DNA from: JAOPZW01 sp963851295
GTDB lineage: Bacteria; Actinomycetota; Thermoleophilia; Solirubrobacterales; Solirubrobacteraceae
Direction: 5' to 3'
Length of the DNA stretch: 64,000 nucleotides
Assembly: GCA_963851295.1 (NCBI GenBank)
Contig: CAWKOS010000008.1
Location: 62,001-126,000 of the forward strand
Shown: one piece after another, positions 50,015-58,725 of the stretch
How positions within the stretch are numbered: position 1 is the first letter of the stretch
Layout of the letters: each line of letters begins with the position of its first letter
Notes under the pieces: generated by a model
Told to the model about the DNA's origin: nothing
Databases searched by the model: none
Seen by the model: only the letters and a program-made list of their open reading frames with translations
Program-made: the position numbers and the translations under genes

Positions 50015-50638
50015 ATGTCTCGGCAGCGCATGGCCTCGTCCGCCGATCCGATGGTCTCCCACCAGCTCGAGCGATGGCTCACGAGCGACGGCGAGAAGAC
50101 CCTCGCGAGCCTCATCGACCTCTTCGAGGAGAAGAGCTTCGCGATCGTCTTCGTCGTGCTCCTCGGCGTGCCGGCCCTGCCGCTGCCCACCGGCGGCGCG
50201 ACGCACGTCTTCGAGGTCATCGCCGTGCTGCTGGCGGCGCAGCTGATCGCCGGGCGCGACACGATCTGGCTGCCGCAGCGCTGGCGCCGGCTCGAGCTGG
50301 CGGGTGAGCGCCAGCAGCGCTTCCTCGCCGGGCTCATGCGCCTGATCCGGCGCCTGGAGAGGATCTCCCGGCCGCGGCTGCGCTTCCTCTTCGACCACCG
50401 CCTGAGCAACATCGTCTTCGGCGTGCTCGTGATCGCCGGCTGCCTCGGCGCCTTCCTCGCGCCCCCGTTCACCGGCCTGGACACCCTGCCGGCGCTCGGC
50501 GTCGTCCTGCTCTCGCTGGGCGTTCTGCTCGAGGACTTCGCCGTCGTCGTCGCCGCGCTGCTCGTCGGCGGCGCCGGCGTCGTGGTCGAGGTCGTACTGG
50601 GCAAAGCGGCGATCCACGGGATCGAGAGCATCTTCTGA
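50015..50638 (+). CDS. ExoD-like membrane protein
   Basis: The protein has 207 residues. The N-terminal part (LERWLTSDGEKTLASLIDLF) is followed by EEKSFAIVFVVLLGVPALPL then PTGGATHVFEVIAVLLAAQL. The C-terminal half has several hydrophobic helices (IVFGVLVIAGCLGAFLAPPF, LPALGVVLLSLGVLLEDFAV). This is the pattern of ExoD, a membrane protein first linked to exopolysaccharide synthesis in rhizobia. In actinobacteria its job is unknown. It is divergent from the ACT gene. Confidence 0.85.
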   Translation: MSRQRMASSADPMVSHQLERWLTSDGEKTLASLIDLFEEKSFAIVFVVLLGVPALPLPTGGATHVFEVIAVLLAAQLIAGRDTIWLPQRWRRLELAGERQQRFLAGLMRLIRRLERISRPRLRFLFDHRLSNIVFGVLVIAGCLGAFLAPPFTGLDTLPALGVVLLSLGVLLEDFAVVVAALLVGGAGVVVEVVLGKAAIHGIESIF

Positions 50639-50691
50639 GGGCGGTTGAACCCCGGCCGCCGCCCGTCGATCATGGGCACGGAGGGGTCCGA

Positions 50692-53347
50692 ATGGCGCGA
50701 GTGGGGCAAGAGCCGGCGGTGGGCAGCGTGGACGGGCAGCGTGAGCTGCTCGAGCGCTCCGGCCAGCTCGCGGCGCTGGCGGCCGCGCTGGACGCGGCGG
50801 TCGCGCGGACCTCGGGGGGGCTCGTGCTCCTCGGCGGCGAGGCCGGCGTCGGCAAGACGGCGCTGCTGCGCGCGTTCTGCGACGACCGGGGACCGGGGGC
50901 ACGCGTCCTGTGGGGCGCGTGTGACGGCCTGCTCACCCCGGGGCCCTTGGGTCCGTTCTTCGACGTCGCGGGGGTCACGCGCGGCGAGCTCGAGGAGCTC
51001 GTCTGGAGCGGGGCGCGGCCCCACCAGGTGACGGCGGCGCTCCTGCGCGAGCTCGCCGGCGGCCGGCCGACGGTGCTCGTCCTCGAGGACCTCCACTGGG
51101 CCGACGAGGCCACGCTCGACGTGCTGCGACTCCTCGCGCGCCGGGTCGAGACCGTCCCCGCGCTCGTCCTGGCCAGCTACCGCCACGAGGCGCTGGACCG
51201 CGCCCATCCGCTCACGCTCGTCCTCGGCGAGCTGGCCACGGCGAGGGCGGTGACGCGGATGGAGGTGGCGCCCCTCTCGCGCGACGCGGTCGCCGAGCTG
51301 GCGGGGCCGCACGGCGTCGACGCCGACGAGCTCTACCGCCAGACGAGCGGCAACCCGTTCTTCGTCACCGAGGTGCTCGCGGGGGGCACGCTGGAGATCC
51401 CCGCCACCGTCCGCGACGCCGTGCTCGCGCGCGTCGCGCGCCTCTCGGAGCCGGCACAGAGCCTGCTCGAGGCGATCGCGATCGCCAACCCACAGGCCGA
51501 GATCGCGCTGCTCGAGGCGCTGGCCCCCGGCGAGCTCGGCGCGCTCGAGGAGTGCCTGGCCTCGGGCATGGTCGCGGCGACCCCCGAGGGCGTCGCCTTC
51601 CGGCACGAGCTGGCCCGGCTGGCGGTCGAGGACGACCTGCCGCCCGATCGCCGCGTCGCCCTCCATCGCGCCGCCGCCCAGGCGCTCGCGGCCGCCGGCG
51701 GGCGGCTCGTCGACCACGCCCGGATCGCCCATCACGCCGGCGCCGCCGGCGACGGGCCCGCGGTGCTGCGCCACGCGCCGCTCGCGGCCCTCCGGGCCGC
51801 CGAGCAGGGCGCGCACCGCGAGGCCGCCGCCCAGTACGCGCGCGCCCTGCGCTTCGCCGGCGCCCTGGAGCCGGCCGAGCACGCCGACCTGCTCGAGCGC
51901 CGCGCCTACGAGGGCTACCTCACCGGCGAGCTCGGCGAGGCGATCACGGCGCAGGAGGGCGCCCTGGCGCACCGGCGCGCCCTCGGCGATCCGCGCCGCA
52001 CGGGCGACTGCCTGCGCGCGCTCTCGCGGCTGTACCGCTTCATCGGCCGCACGGCGGAGGCCGCCGACGTCGGCCGCCAGGCGGTCGTCGCGCTGGAGTC
52101 GCTCGCACCCGGGACCGAGCTGGGCCTCGCGTACGCCAACCTCGGGCACCTGCACACGGTGGCCGAGGATGCCGACGAGGCCTCGGCCTGGAACGCGCGC
52201 GCGCACGAGCTCGGCACGCGGCTCGACGACGCCGAGGTGCTCGTCCACGCCCTGACGAACCTGGGCGCGGTCGAGGTCTACACCGACGCGCCCGGGGCGC
52301 CCGCGGCGCTCGAGGAGAGCCTTGCCCTCGCCCTGCGCGAGGGGCTCGACGAGCAGGCGGGGCGCATCTACCTCAACACCGTGTGGTGGACGCTGCGCAG
52401 CCGCCGCTACGACCTCGTCGACCGACACCTCACCGAGGGCCTGGAGTACTGCGCCGAGCAGGGGCTCGACCTCTGGCGGCTGTTCCTGATCCCGTGCCGG
52501 GCGCGCGTCGAGCTCGATCGCGGGCGCTGGGCGCAGGCCGCGGACTCCGCCGGCCTCGCGGTGCGCGACCACCGCACGTGGCCGGTGCCGCGGATCTTCG
52601 CGCTCACCGTGCTCGCGCTCGTGCGCGCCCGCCGCGGCGACCCTCAGGTGTGGCCGCTGCTCGACGAGGCGCTCGCCCTGGCGCGGCCGAGCGGCGAGCT
52701 GCAGCGCATCGGCCCGGTCGCGGCCGCGCGCGCCGAGGCGGCGTGGCTGGAGGGGCGCCCCGAGGCGGTGGCGGGGGAGACCGAGGCGGCGCTCGACCTG
52801 GCACGCCGCCGCCGGTCGCGCTGGACGATCGGCGATTCTCGCGTGCTGGAACTGCCGGGCGGGCGCCTCCGCGCCGGACGTCGCCGGGGAGGCCGCGGCG
52901 CCCTACGTCGCCGAGCTCGCGGGCGACGCCGAGGGGGCCGCGGCGGCGTGGACCGCGCTGGGCTGCCCGTACGAGGCCGCCCTCGCGCTCGCCGGCGCCG
53001 ACGACGACGACGTCCTGCGCCGCGCCCTGGCCGAGCTCCAGCGCCTCGGCGCCCCGCCTGCGGCCGCGATCGTCGCGCGCCGCCTGCGCGCCCGCGGCGT
53101 GCGCGGCGTCCCACGCGGCCCGCGCGCGACGACGCGGGGCAACCCGGCGGGCCTGACCGCCCGCGAGGTCGAGGTCCTCGACCTCGTCGGCGAGGGCCTG
53201 CGCAACGCCGACATCGCCGAGCGCCTCTTCCTCTCCGAGAAGACGGTCGGCCATCACGTGTCGGCGATCCTGCGCAAGCTCGGCGTCCGGACGCGCGGAG
53301 AGGCGAGCGCCGAGGCGCGACGGCTGGGCCTGGACGCGCACCCATGA
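50692..53347 (+). CDS. Large LuxR-family regulator with AAA/NB-ARC-like ATPase (one frameshift)
   Basis: The reconstructed protein has about 885 residues: an N-terminal AAA domain with Walker A GGEAGVGKTALL and Walker B TVLVLEDLHWADE, a long helical TPR-like middle, and a C-terminal LuxR HTH (LTAREVEVLDLVGEGLRNAD then IAERLFLSEKTVGHHVSAIL). The frame changes near 52840-52860, where the change is consistent with one extra base, and the later frame runs CWNCRAGASAPDVAGEAAAP. This architecture is that of MalT/LAL-type regulators that bind ATP and an inducer. A GGAGGGG ribosome-binding site precedes ATG 50692. Its stop overlaps the ATG of the next gene. Confidence 0.9.
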
Positions 53348-53949
53348 CGCTGTCCGTGCTGGCGTTCTGCGCTTCGGCACTCGCGCTGGTGGTGTCGGCG
53401 ACCGGGTTCTACTGGCAGTGGCTGCGGGTCGGCAAGGTCTCGATGATCATGGGTCCGGACGTCCGAGTCGATCTGGACGACTATGGCCTGCCGCGCTTCC
53501 TCGTCCAGGTCGTGCTCATGAACGACGGGGCCCGCAGCGTGGCCGTGGTCGACATGCGCGGATCGGTCTCCTCGCAGGACAGAGGGGGCGAGGCTCGGCT
53601 GGTGTGGGCGAGCTTCGAGCGCTCGCGCACGCTGGTGCCCGGGGAGGCTGGGAAGGAGCCGACGACGCCGTGGGAGTTCGACGGGCGCGCCGAGCCGATC
53701 GTCATCGGCGCGAGGTCGTCCACGATGCGGACGATCCTCTTCGTCTGCCACGGCGACTACAGCATGGCTGAGGGGCGCCACCGGATCCGCCTCGACGCCA
53801 TCGGCGGGACTAGCGAGGGCGCCGTGGCGTCGTTCGACGACACGATCGCCGTGCCCTCCGACGTCATTGCGATGCTCGAGCAGACCACCGCCCGCGGTGG
53901 CGTGTCCCAGGGAACGATCGTCTTCCGCAGGGAGGGGGCCGGAGCATGA
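53344..53949 (+). CDS. Hypothetical membrane-anchored protein
   Basis: The protein has 201 residues. One hydrophobic helix is at about residues 4-24 (SVLAFCASALALVVSATGFY). The remainder is a soluble domain with short beta-like segments (LPRFLVQVVLMNDGARSVAV, ARSSTMRTILFVCHGDYSMA). There is no recognised family. The start overlaps the stop of the LuxR regulator (ATGA), so it is translated with it; it may be a partner or a target of that regulator, though nothing proves it. Confidence 0.65.
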   Translation: MTLSVLAFCASALALVVSATGFYWQWLRVGKVSMIMGPDVRVDLDDYGLPRFLVQVVLMNDGARSVAVVDMRGSVSSQDRGGEARLVWASFERSRTLVPGEAGKEPTTPWEFDGRAEPIVIGARSSTMRTILFVCHGDYSMAEGRHRIRLDAIGGTSEGAVASFDDTIAVPSDVIAMLEQTTARGGVSQGTIVFRREGAGA

Positions 53950-53973
53950 TCGCGGCGTCGCGCCTCCGGCGGC

Positions 53974-54087
53974 TCAGGCGTACCAGCGGATGCGCGGCTG
54001 GGGCTCGGGGCGGCGGGTCTCGGTGAGGGCCGAGGGGTTGCGCGGGGCCTGGCGGCGGCGCAGTTGGAGGGGGAGGAGCTTGAACAT
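53974..54087 (-). CDS. Overlooked 37-codon gene divergent from marR
   Basis: A short minus-strand frame encodes 37 residues: MFKLLPLQLRRRQAPRNPSA then LTETRRPEPQPRIRWYA. It is basic and Pro/Arg-rich and ends with a Trp-Tyr-Ala. A -35-like TTGCTT, a 17-bp spacer and a -10-like TAAGAT lie just upstream (plus strand 54095-54123), placing the expected transcription start on this ATG, so the message would be leaderless. A second ATG, 9 bp upstream at 54096, is less likely to be the start. A palindrome within its promoter could be the binding site of the divergent MarR protein. Function unknown. Confidence 0.55.
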   Translation of the reverse strand: MFKLLPLQLRRRQAPRNPSALTETRRPEPQPRIRWYA

Positions 54088-54094
54088 GGATTGC

Positions 54095-54123
54095 ATCTTA
54101 GGACATATCTTCCTAGGAAGCAA
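54095..54123 (-). promoter_or_regulatory. Promoter of the 37-codon gene
   Basis: On the minus strand, TTGCTT (plus 54118-54123) and TAAGAT (plus 54095-54100) are separated by exactly 17 bp. The expected start of transcription coincides with ATG 54087. It is one of the few sites here with both boxes. Confidence 0.5.
54109..54120. promoter_or_regulatory. Candidate MarR operator palindrome
   Basis: CTTCCTAGGAAG is a perfect 12-bp palindrome, with an additional TTAGGA half-site 5 bp to the left (54098-54103). It lies between the promoter boxes of the 37-codon gene and 39 bp upstream of marR. AT-rich palindromes of this kind are typical MarR-family operators and stand out in this GC-rich sequence. 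Confidence 0.5.
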
Positions 54124-54158
54124 TACGCTGCGACGAGAAATTTCGGTAGCGTCTCCCT

Positions 54159-54662
54159 ATGGCCGAGCGCGACGGTGTCGACCTCATCCTCGAGCAGTGG
54201 CGGCGGGAGCGCCCCGAGCTCGACCACTCGCCGATCGGCGTGGTGGGGCGGGTGTCGCGCCTGGCGCGCGAGCTCGAGCAGCGCCTGGAGCCGGTGTACC
54301 GCGAGCACGGCCTCGAGCCGGGGTGGCACGACGTGCTCGCCACGCTGCGGCGCACGGGACCGCCGTACCGCCTGCGCCCGACCGAGCTGACGGAGGCGGT
54401 CATGCTCACCTCCAGCGGCACGACCAAGCGCCTGGACCGCCTCGAGCAGGCCGGGCTGGTGGAGCGCGCGCCCGACCCCGACGACCGCCGCGGCACGCTC
54501 ATCACGCTGACCGCGGCCGGGCGCGAGCTCATCGACTCGGTGACCGCCGCGCACCTCGACAACGAGCGCCGGATCCTCGGCGCGCTGACCGAGGCCGAGC
54601 AGCGCCGGCTCGCCGACCTGCTGCGCAAGCTGGCGCTCGGCCTACCGCCCGGCCCGGCCTGA
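54159..54662 (+). CDS. MarR-family transcriptional regulator
   Basis: The regulator has 167 residues. It starts AERDGVDLILEQWRRERPEL. The wing-helix region has LRPTELTEAVMLTSSGTTKR then LDRLEQAGLVERAPDPDDRR, giving the family's recognition helix and the DxRG-type wing (DDRRGTLITLT). Helices at both ends would form the dimer. A -10-like TAGCGT (54147-54152) is 6 nt before the ATG, so it is leaderless. It faces the 37-codon gene across the palindrome. Its 3' end overlaps the SnoaL-like gene by 21 bp on the opposite strand. Confidence 0.92.
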   Translation: MAERDGVDLILEQWRRERPELDHSPIGVVGRVSRLARELEQRLEPVYREHGLEPGWHDVLATLRRTGPPYRLRPTELTEAVMLTSSGTTKRLDRLEQAGLVERAPDPDDRRGTLITLTAAGRELIDSVTAAHLDNERRILGALTEAEQRRLADLLRKLALGLPPGPA

Positions 54663-55058
54663 GCGGCCCGCGCGGGCGCGGGCGTCGCGCAGGGCGTCGG
54701 CGCGCGTTCCGTGGCTGCCCGCGGCGGCGACCTTGCCCTCGGTCACGCGGTAGACCCACCAGCGCTGCATCGGAGCCACGCGGCCGTCCCCGACGCGCAC
54801 GCGCAGCACGCCGCTGACGATCACGCAGTCGCCGACCGCCTCGAACGAGTACGGGTGGGCGTCGACGAGCGTGCCCTCGGCGCGCAGGCCGACCAGGTAG
54901 TCGCGCAGCGCGTCGCGCCCGTGCAGGCCCGAGGTGCCCACCGCGGTCGGGCGCCAGTCGACGTCCTGCGTCGTCAGGCTCACGAGTGCGTCGACGTCGT
55001 TCTCGCGCGCGGCGGCCCAGAGCATGCGAACGGTGCCGACGTGCGCGCGCTGGGGCAT
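54642..55058 (-). CDS. SnoaL-like (NTF2-fold) protein
   Basis: The protein has 138 residues. It starts PQRAHVGTVRMLWAAAREND and has VDALVSLTTQDVDWRP, then GLHGRDALRDYLVGLRAEG, typical of SnoaL-like polyketide cyclase/NTF2-like proteins. Its end becomes Arg-rich. Members bind small molecules or catalyse isomerisations; the substrate is unknown. The ATG at 55058 has TAGGCT (plus strand AGCCTA, 55066-55071) exactly 7 nt upstream, so it is probably leaderless. Confidence 0.8.
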   Translation of the reverse strand: MPQRAHVGTVRMLWAAARENDVDALVSLTTQDVDWRPTAVGTSGLHGRDALRDYLVGLRAEGTLVDAHPYSFEAVGDCVIVSGVLRVRVGDGRVAPMQRWWVYRVTEGKVAAAGSHGTRADALRDARARAGRSGRAGR

Positions 55059-55105
55059 CGCGGGCAGCCTAAGCCCTCGCGCGGCGGCGGTGGCTGGACG
55101 CCCGG

Positions 55106-57028
55106 CTAGGCGATCGCGGCGGTCGGCGCTGAGAGCGCGACGGCCGAGCCCCTGCCGTTCGTGGCCGTCGCGCGCAGGCGCAGGTAGAGGCCCGCGTCGG
55201 CGGCGGTCGCCCGGTAGACGCTGCCCTGCGCGTGCGGGATCTCGACGCACGTGCCTGTCGCCGTCGACGTGCAGCGCATCCACTGGCGCGCGTAGCGGAT
55301 CGGCGCCGTGCCGGTCCAGGTGCCCAGGGTCGAGGTGAGCGTGGCGCCGACGCGCGCCGGCCCGTAGAGGACCGGCACCGTCGCGCTCGCGGGCGGGAGG
55401 ACCGGGACGAGGACCACGTCGGTGCGATCCGACGTCGCGATCGTCGCGCCGTTGGGATTGGTCGCCGTGACGCGCACGCGCAGGTAGTGGCGCGCGTCGG
55501 CGGAGACCGCCGTGTAGGTCGCGCCGGTCGCGCCGGCGATCGCCGTGCACGACGTCGATGCCGTGCTCGCGCAGCGCAGCCACTGCCGGGCGTAGGCGAT
55601 CGGCGCCGTGCCCGTCCAGCTGCCGTCCCCGGCGGTGAGCGTCGCGCCGACCGCCGGCGTTCCGCTGACCGCGGGCCGCGCCACGTTCGCGGGCAGGGCC
55701 GGGGTGGGCGCGGGGGTGGCCGACGCGGGGAAGAGGGTGCTCGCCAGGTAGCCGTAGTAGCGGCCGGCGAACGGCCGCGTCGGGTCGCCGGCAAAGCCGG
55801 TGCTCGCGTCGGCGGCGGCCTGGTCGGAGGCGGCCTGGAGGACGATCGCGCGCACCTGCGCCGGCGTCTGGCCCCAACACGGCCCCGGGCTCGTGCCGTC
55901 GCCCTCGCACAGCGCGACGAGCCCGGCGACGTGCGGGCTGGCCATGCTCGTCCCCGACATCGTCGCGTAGCCGCCGGGGTAGGTCGAGCGCACGCAGCTC
56001 CCGGGCGCGGCGAGCGTGCGCGCCACGTCGGCCGGGCGCGTCGCATAGTTGCTGAAGCTCGCGGCGGCGTCGTCGGCCCCCGAGCACCCGGAGCCCATCC
56101 CGCCGGGCAGCCCGTCGGTGTCGGTCGCGGCCGTGACCGTGATGACCTCCGGATAGGCGGCCGGGACGAAGCTCTGCTCGTCGGCGCCCGAGTTGCCGGC
56201 CGCGACGACGTAGGTGACGCCGGCCGCGACGCTGTTGCAGATCGCGGTGTGCAGCGGGTCGCCGGCGCTCACCGCGCAGCCCGTGCTCGCGGGTGCGCTC
56301 GAGCCGAGGCTCATGTTGGCCACGGCGATGTCGTTGTCGGGGTCGGCGTCGGTGCGGGTGGACGTGACCCAGTCGATGCCGCAGATCACCTGCGAGGTGA
56401 GGCCCGAGCCCGTGGGGCCGAGCACGCGCACCGCCCACAGCCGCGTCCCGGGCGCGACGCCGACGACGCCCGCGCCGTTGTTGCGCGCGCCGATCGTGCC
56501 CGCGACGTGGGTGCCGTGGCCGTTGGGGTCGCTCGTGGTCCCGGCGCCCGTGCAGTCGACGCCCGCGACCGCGTTGAGGTCGGGGTGGCGCAGGTCGATG
56601 CCGGTGTCGATGACGGCGACGTTGGCGCCCGAGGCCTCGCGGACCGTCGCGGCGGCCGCGGCGCCCACGCGCCGCACGCCGGCCGGGACGGCCTCGCCGG
56701 AGAGCGCCGGCACGAGCGCGGTCGCGCGGACGGGCCGGTCGGGCACGACCGCGGCCACGCGCTTGTCGCGGCGGATGTGGGCGACGTCGGTCGCGTCGAG
56801 CTTGGCGGCGAACCCGCGCACCGCACGGCTGAAGCGGCGCGTCGGCCTGACCTTCTCGTCGGCGGCGATGTCGCTCGTCGTCGCCCGGCTCGCCGAGGCC
56901 GAGCGCGTCTTGAAGACCACGATGTAGGGCTTGGCAGCGGCGTGGGCGCTCGCGGGCAGCCACGCGAAGAGCAGCAATGCGATCGTGGCCAGGAGCGCTC
57001 CATGCGCAGCGGTCCGGCGGCCATCCAT
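55106..57028 (-). CDS. Secreted subtilisin-like serine protease with two C-terminal repeats
   Basis: The protease has 640 residues. Signal peptide about 1-32 (ALLATIALLLFAWLPASAHA). An inhibitor I9-like propeptide (about 35-100) is followed by an S8 domain with Asp141 (VIDTGIDLRHPD), His171 (NGHGTHVAGT), oxyanion Asn279 and Ser361 (GTSMASPHVAG). A Pro-rich linker leads to two tandem repeats of about 95 residues (about 450-545 and 546-640), each with VGATLT, GxWTGTAPIxYARQW and YLRxRxTATN. The repeats look like Ig-like cell-surface modules. The protein is probably exported by Sec and self-processed. ATG 57028 follows a TTG-rich region with no clear ribosome-binding site. Confidence 0.93.
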   Translation of the reverse strand: MDGRRTAAHGALLATIALLLFAWLPASAHAAAKPYIVVFKTRSASASRATTSDIAADEKVRPTRRFSRAVRGFAAKLDATDVAHIRRDKRVAAVVPDRPVRATALVPALSGEAVPAGVRRVGAAAAATVREASGANVAVIDTGIDLRHPDLNAVAGVDCTGAGTTSDPNGHGTHVAGTIGARNNGAGVVGVAPGTRLWAVRVLGPTGSGLTSQVICGIDWVTSTRTDADPDNDIAVANMSLGSSAPASTGCAVSAGDPLHTAICNSVAAGVTYVVAAGNSGADEQSFVPAAYPEVITVTAATDTDGLPGGMGSGCSGADDAAASFSNYATRPADVARTLAAPGSCVRSTYPGGYATMSGTSMASPHVAGLVALCEGDGTSPGPCWGQTPAQVRAIVLQAASDQAAADASTGFAGDPTRPFAGRYYGYLASTLFPASATPAPTPALPANVARPAVSGTPAVGATLTAGDGSWTGTAPIAYARQWLRCASTASTSCTAIAGATGATYTAVSADARHYLRVRVTATNPNGATIATSDRTDVVLVPVLPPASATVPVLYGPARVGATLTSTLGTWTGTAPIRYARQWMRCTSTATGTCVEIPHAQGSVYRATAADAGLYLRLRATATNGRGSAVALSAPTAAIA

Positions 57029-57152
57029 GGCGTCGGTCACCGATCGATATTCGGCTGCGGGCCGCGGCGCTCGCAGCGCGGCGGGGGCATTTGGACGCGT
57101 TTCCGCCCGCCGCCATCCCCACTTCTCTGCGCTCCGGTTCCCGGCGGATCGG

Positions 57153-57611
57153 CTACCGGCCGAGCGTGCGGAGAAGCCGCGCCGCGCGCGCGGGGAGGTC
57201 GGCGATCGTGCGGCGCACCTCGGACAGGCCGGCCCGCAGCTCGGGGTCGCCGACCTCGACCGGACGCAGCGAGTCCTGCAGCGTCGAGAGCGTGAGGTCG
57301 GCGGTCTGCAGCGAGGTCGCGGCGTGCTCGATGAACCCGCGCGCGCCCTGCGACGGCGGCCCCGCCGAGCCGGCCGAGAAGGCGCGGCCGTCGAGGCCGT
57401 GGCGGGCGGCGAACTCCGCATGGGTGCGCTGCGCGCGGCCGTAGGCGAGCTGGACGGGCCGGAAGAGCTCGGCCTCGAGGACGTCGGCGCTGTGGTCGTC
57501 GAGCAGCTCGAAGGCATCGCCCAGCGCGGTCAGCGCGACGCCAATCTCGTCGGTCGCCGTGGCGAGGTCCGCGAGCATCTCGCTCCTCGCCTCCTGCGCG
57601 TTGTACGCCAT
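57153..57611 (-). CDS. Hypothetical helical protein
   Basis: The protein has 152 residues. It reads as mainly helical: MAYNAQEARSEMLADLATAT, LGDAFELLDDHSADVLEAEL, and LSEVRRTIADLPARAARLLR. There is no signal peptide. I do not recognise a family. A TAAGAT box lies 11 nt before the ATG. It is upstream of the subtilase gene by 124 bp on the same strand; whether the two are co-transcribed is unclear. It is divergent from the aldo/keto reductase at 57706. Confidence 0.7.
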   Translation of the reverse strand: MAYNAQEARSEMLADLATATDEIGVALTALGDAFELLDDHSADVLEAELFRPVQLAYGRAQRTHAEFAARHGLDGRAFSAGSAGPPSQGARGFIEHAATSLQTADLTLSTLQDSLRPVEVGDPELRAGLSEVRRTIADLPARAARLLRTLGR

Positions 57612-57705
57612 CACGGCGCGCGATCTTAGTCTCGATTCACCGAATCGGTACGCCGCTCGAAGACGGCTGGCGCCGATGGCCAAGCCCGTGTTAGCGTTCA
57701 CATCC

Positions 57706-58671
57706 ATGCCGGGAACCGCGCTGAGGACCGTCGAGCTCGGGCGCACGGGCATGGAGATCAGTCGCGTGGGACTCGGGGCCTGGGCCATCGGCGGCACCGG
57801 CTGGTGGGACGCCTGGGGCGCCCAGGACGACGACGAGTCGATCGCGACCATCCATCGCGCCGTCGAGCTGGGGATCAACTGGGTCGACACCGCGCCCATC
57901 TACGGGCTCGGTCACTCCGAGGAGGTCGTCGGCCGCGCGCTCGAGGGCCTCGACGAGCGACCGTACGTGTTCACGAAGGCCTCGTTGCACGACGGCGGCG
58001 ACGGCGCCGTCGTCCACGTCCTCGAGCGCGACTCGATCATGCGCGAGGTCCACGACAGCCTCGCGCGCCTGCGCGTCGACGTCATCGACCTCTACCAGGT
58101 GCACTGGCCCGACCCCGACCCCGACATCGAGGAGGCCTGGAGCGCCTTCGCCGAGCTCAAGGAGCAGGGGCTGGTCCGCCACATCGGCGTCTCGAACTTC
58201 GACGTCGGGCAGCTGCGCCGCGTCCAGGAGATTGCGCCCGTCGAGACGCTCCAGCCGCCCTACTCGCTGCTCGAGCGCTCGATCGAGGACGAGATCCTGC
58301 CCTTCGCCGAGGCCGAGGGGATCGGCGTCATCCCGTACTCGCCGATGGCGTCGGGCCTGCTGAGCGGCTCGATGACCGCCGAGCGGATCGCCTCGCTGCC
58401 CGACGACGACTGGCGCAAGCACCATCCCCGCTTCCGCGAGCCCGAGCTCTCTCGCCACCTCGCGCTCGTGGCGCGCCTGGAGGAGGTCGCGGCGCGCCAC
58501 GACACGAGCGCGGGCGCGATCGCCGTCGCGTGGACCCTGCACCACCCCGCCGTCCACGGCTCGATCGTCGGCTTCCGCCGCCCCGACCAGGTGGCGACGC
58601 TCGCCCAGGCAGGCAACCTCGAGCTCACCGACGAGGACCTGGCGACGATCGCGGCGCAGCGCCCCGCGTGA
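57706..58671 (+). CDS. Aldo/keto reductase
   Basis: The protein has 321 residues. It begins PGTALRTVELGRTGMEISRV with GLGAWAIGGTGWWDAWGAQD and has the AKR tetrad region GINWVDTAPIYGLGHSEEVV (Asp, Tyr), then YVFTKASLHDG (Lys) and DLYQVHWPDPDPDIEEAW (His). The C-terminal part has IGVIPYSPMASGLLSGSM and an NADPH-binding GSIVGFRRPDQVATL. It is distinct from the YghZ-type reductase at 10785; the substrate is unknown. ATG 57706 has TAGCGT (57692-57697) 8 nt upstream, so it is probably leaderless. Confidence 0.9.
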   Translation: MPGTALRTVELGRTGMEISRVGLGAWAIGGTGWWDAWGAQDDDESIATIHRAVELGINWVDTAPIYGLGHSEEVVGRALEGLDERPYVFTKASLHDGGDGAVVHVLERDSIMREVHDSLARLRVDVIDLYQVHWPDPDPDIEEAWSAFAELKEQGLVRHIGVSNFDVGQLRRVQEIAPVETLQPPYSLLERSIEDEILPFAEAEGIGVIPYSPMASGLLSGSMTAERIASLPDDDWRKHHPRFREPELSRHLALVARLEEVAARHDTSAGAIAVAWTLHHPAVHGSIVGFRRPDQVATLAQAGNLELTDEDLATIAAQRPA

Positions 58672-58725
58672 TCGAGATGTGAACCTGCGCTGATCCGCGC
58701 CACGCGCGGGGTAAAGGCGCTGGCC

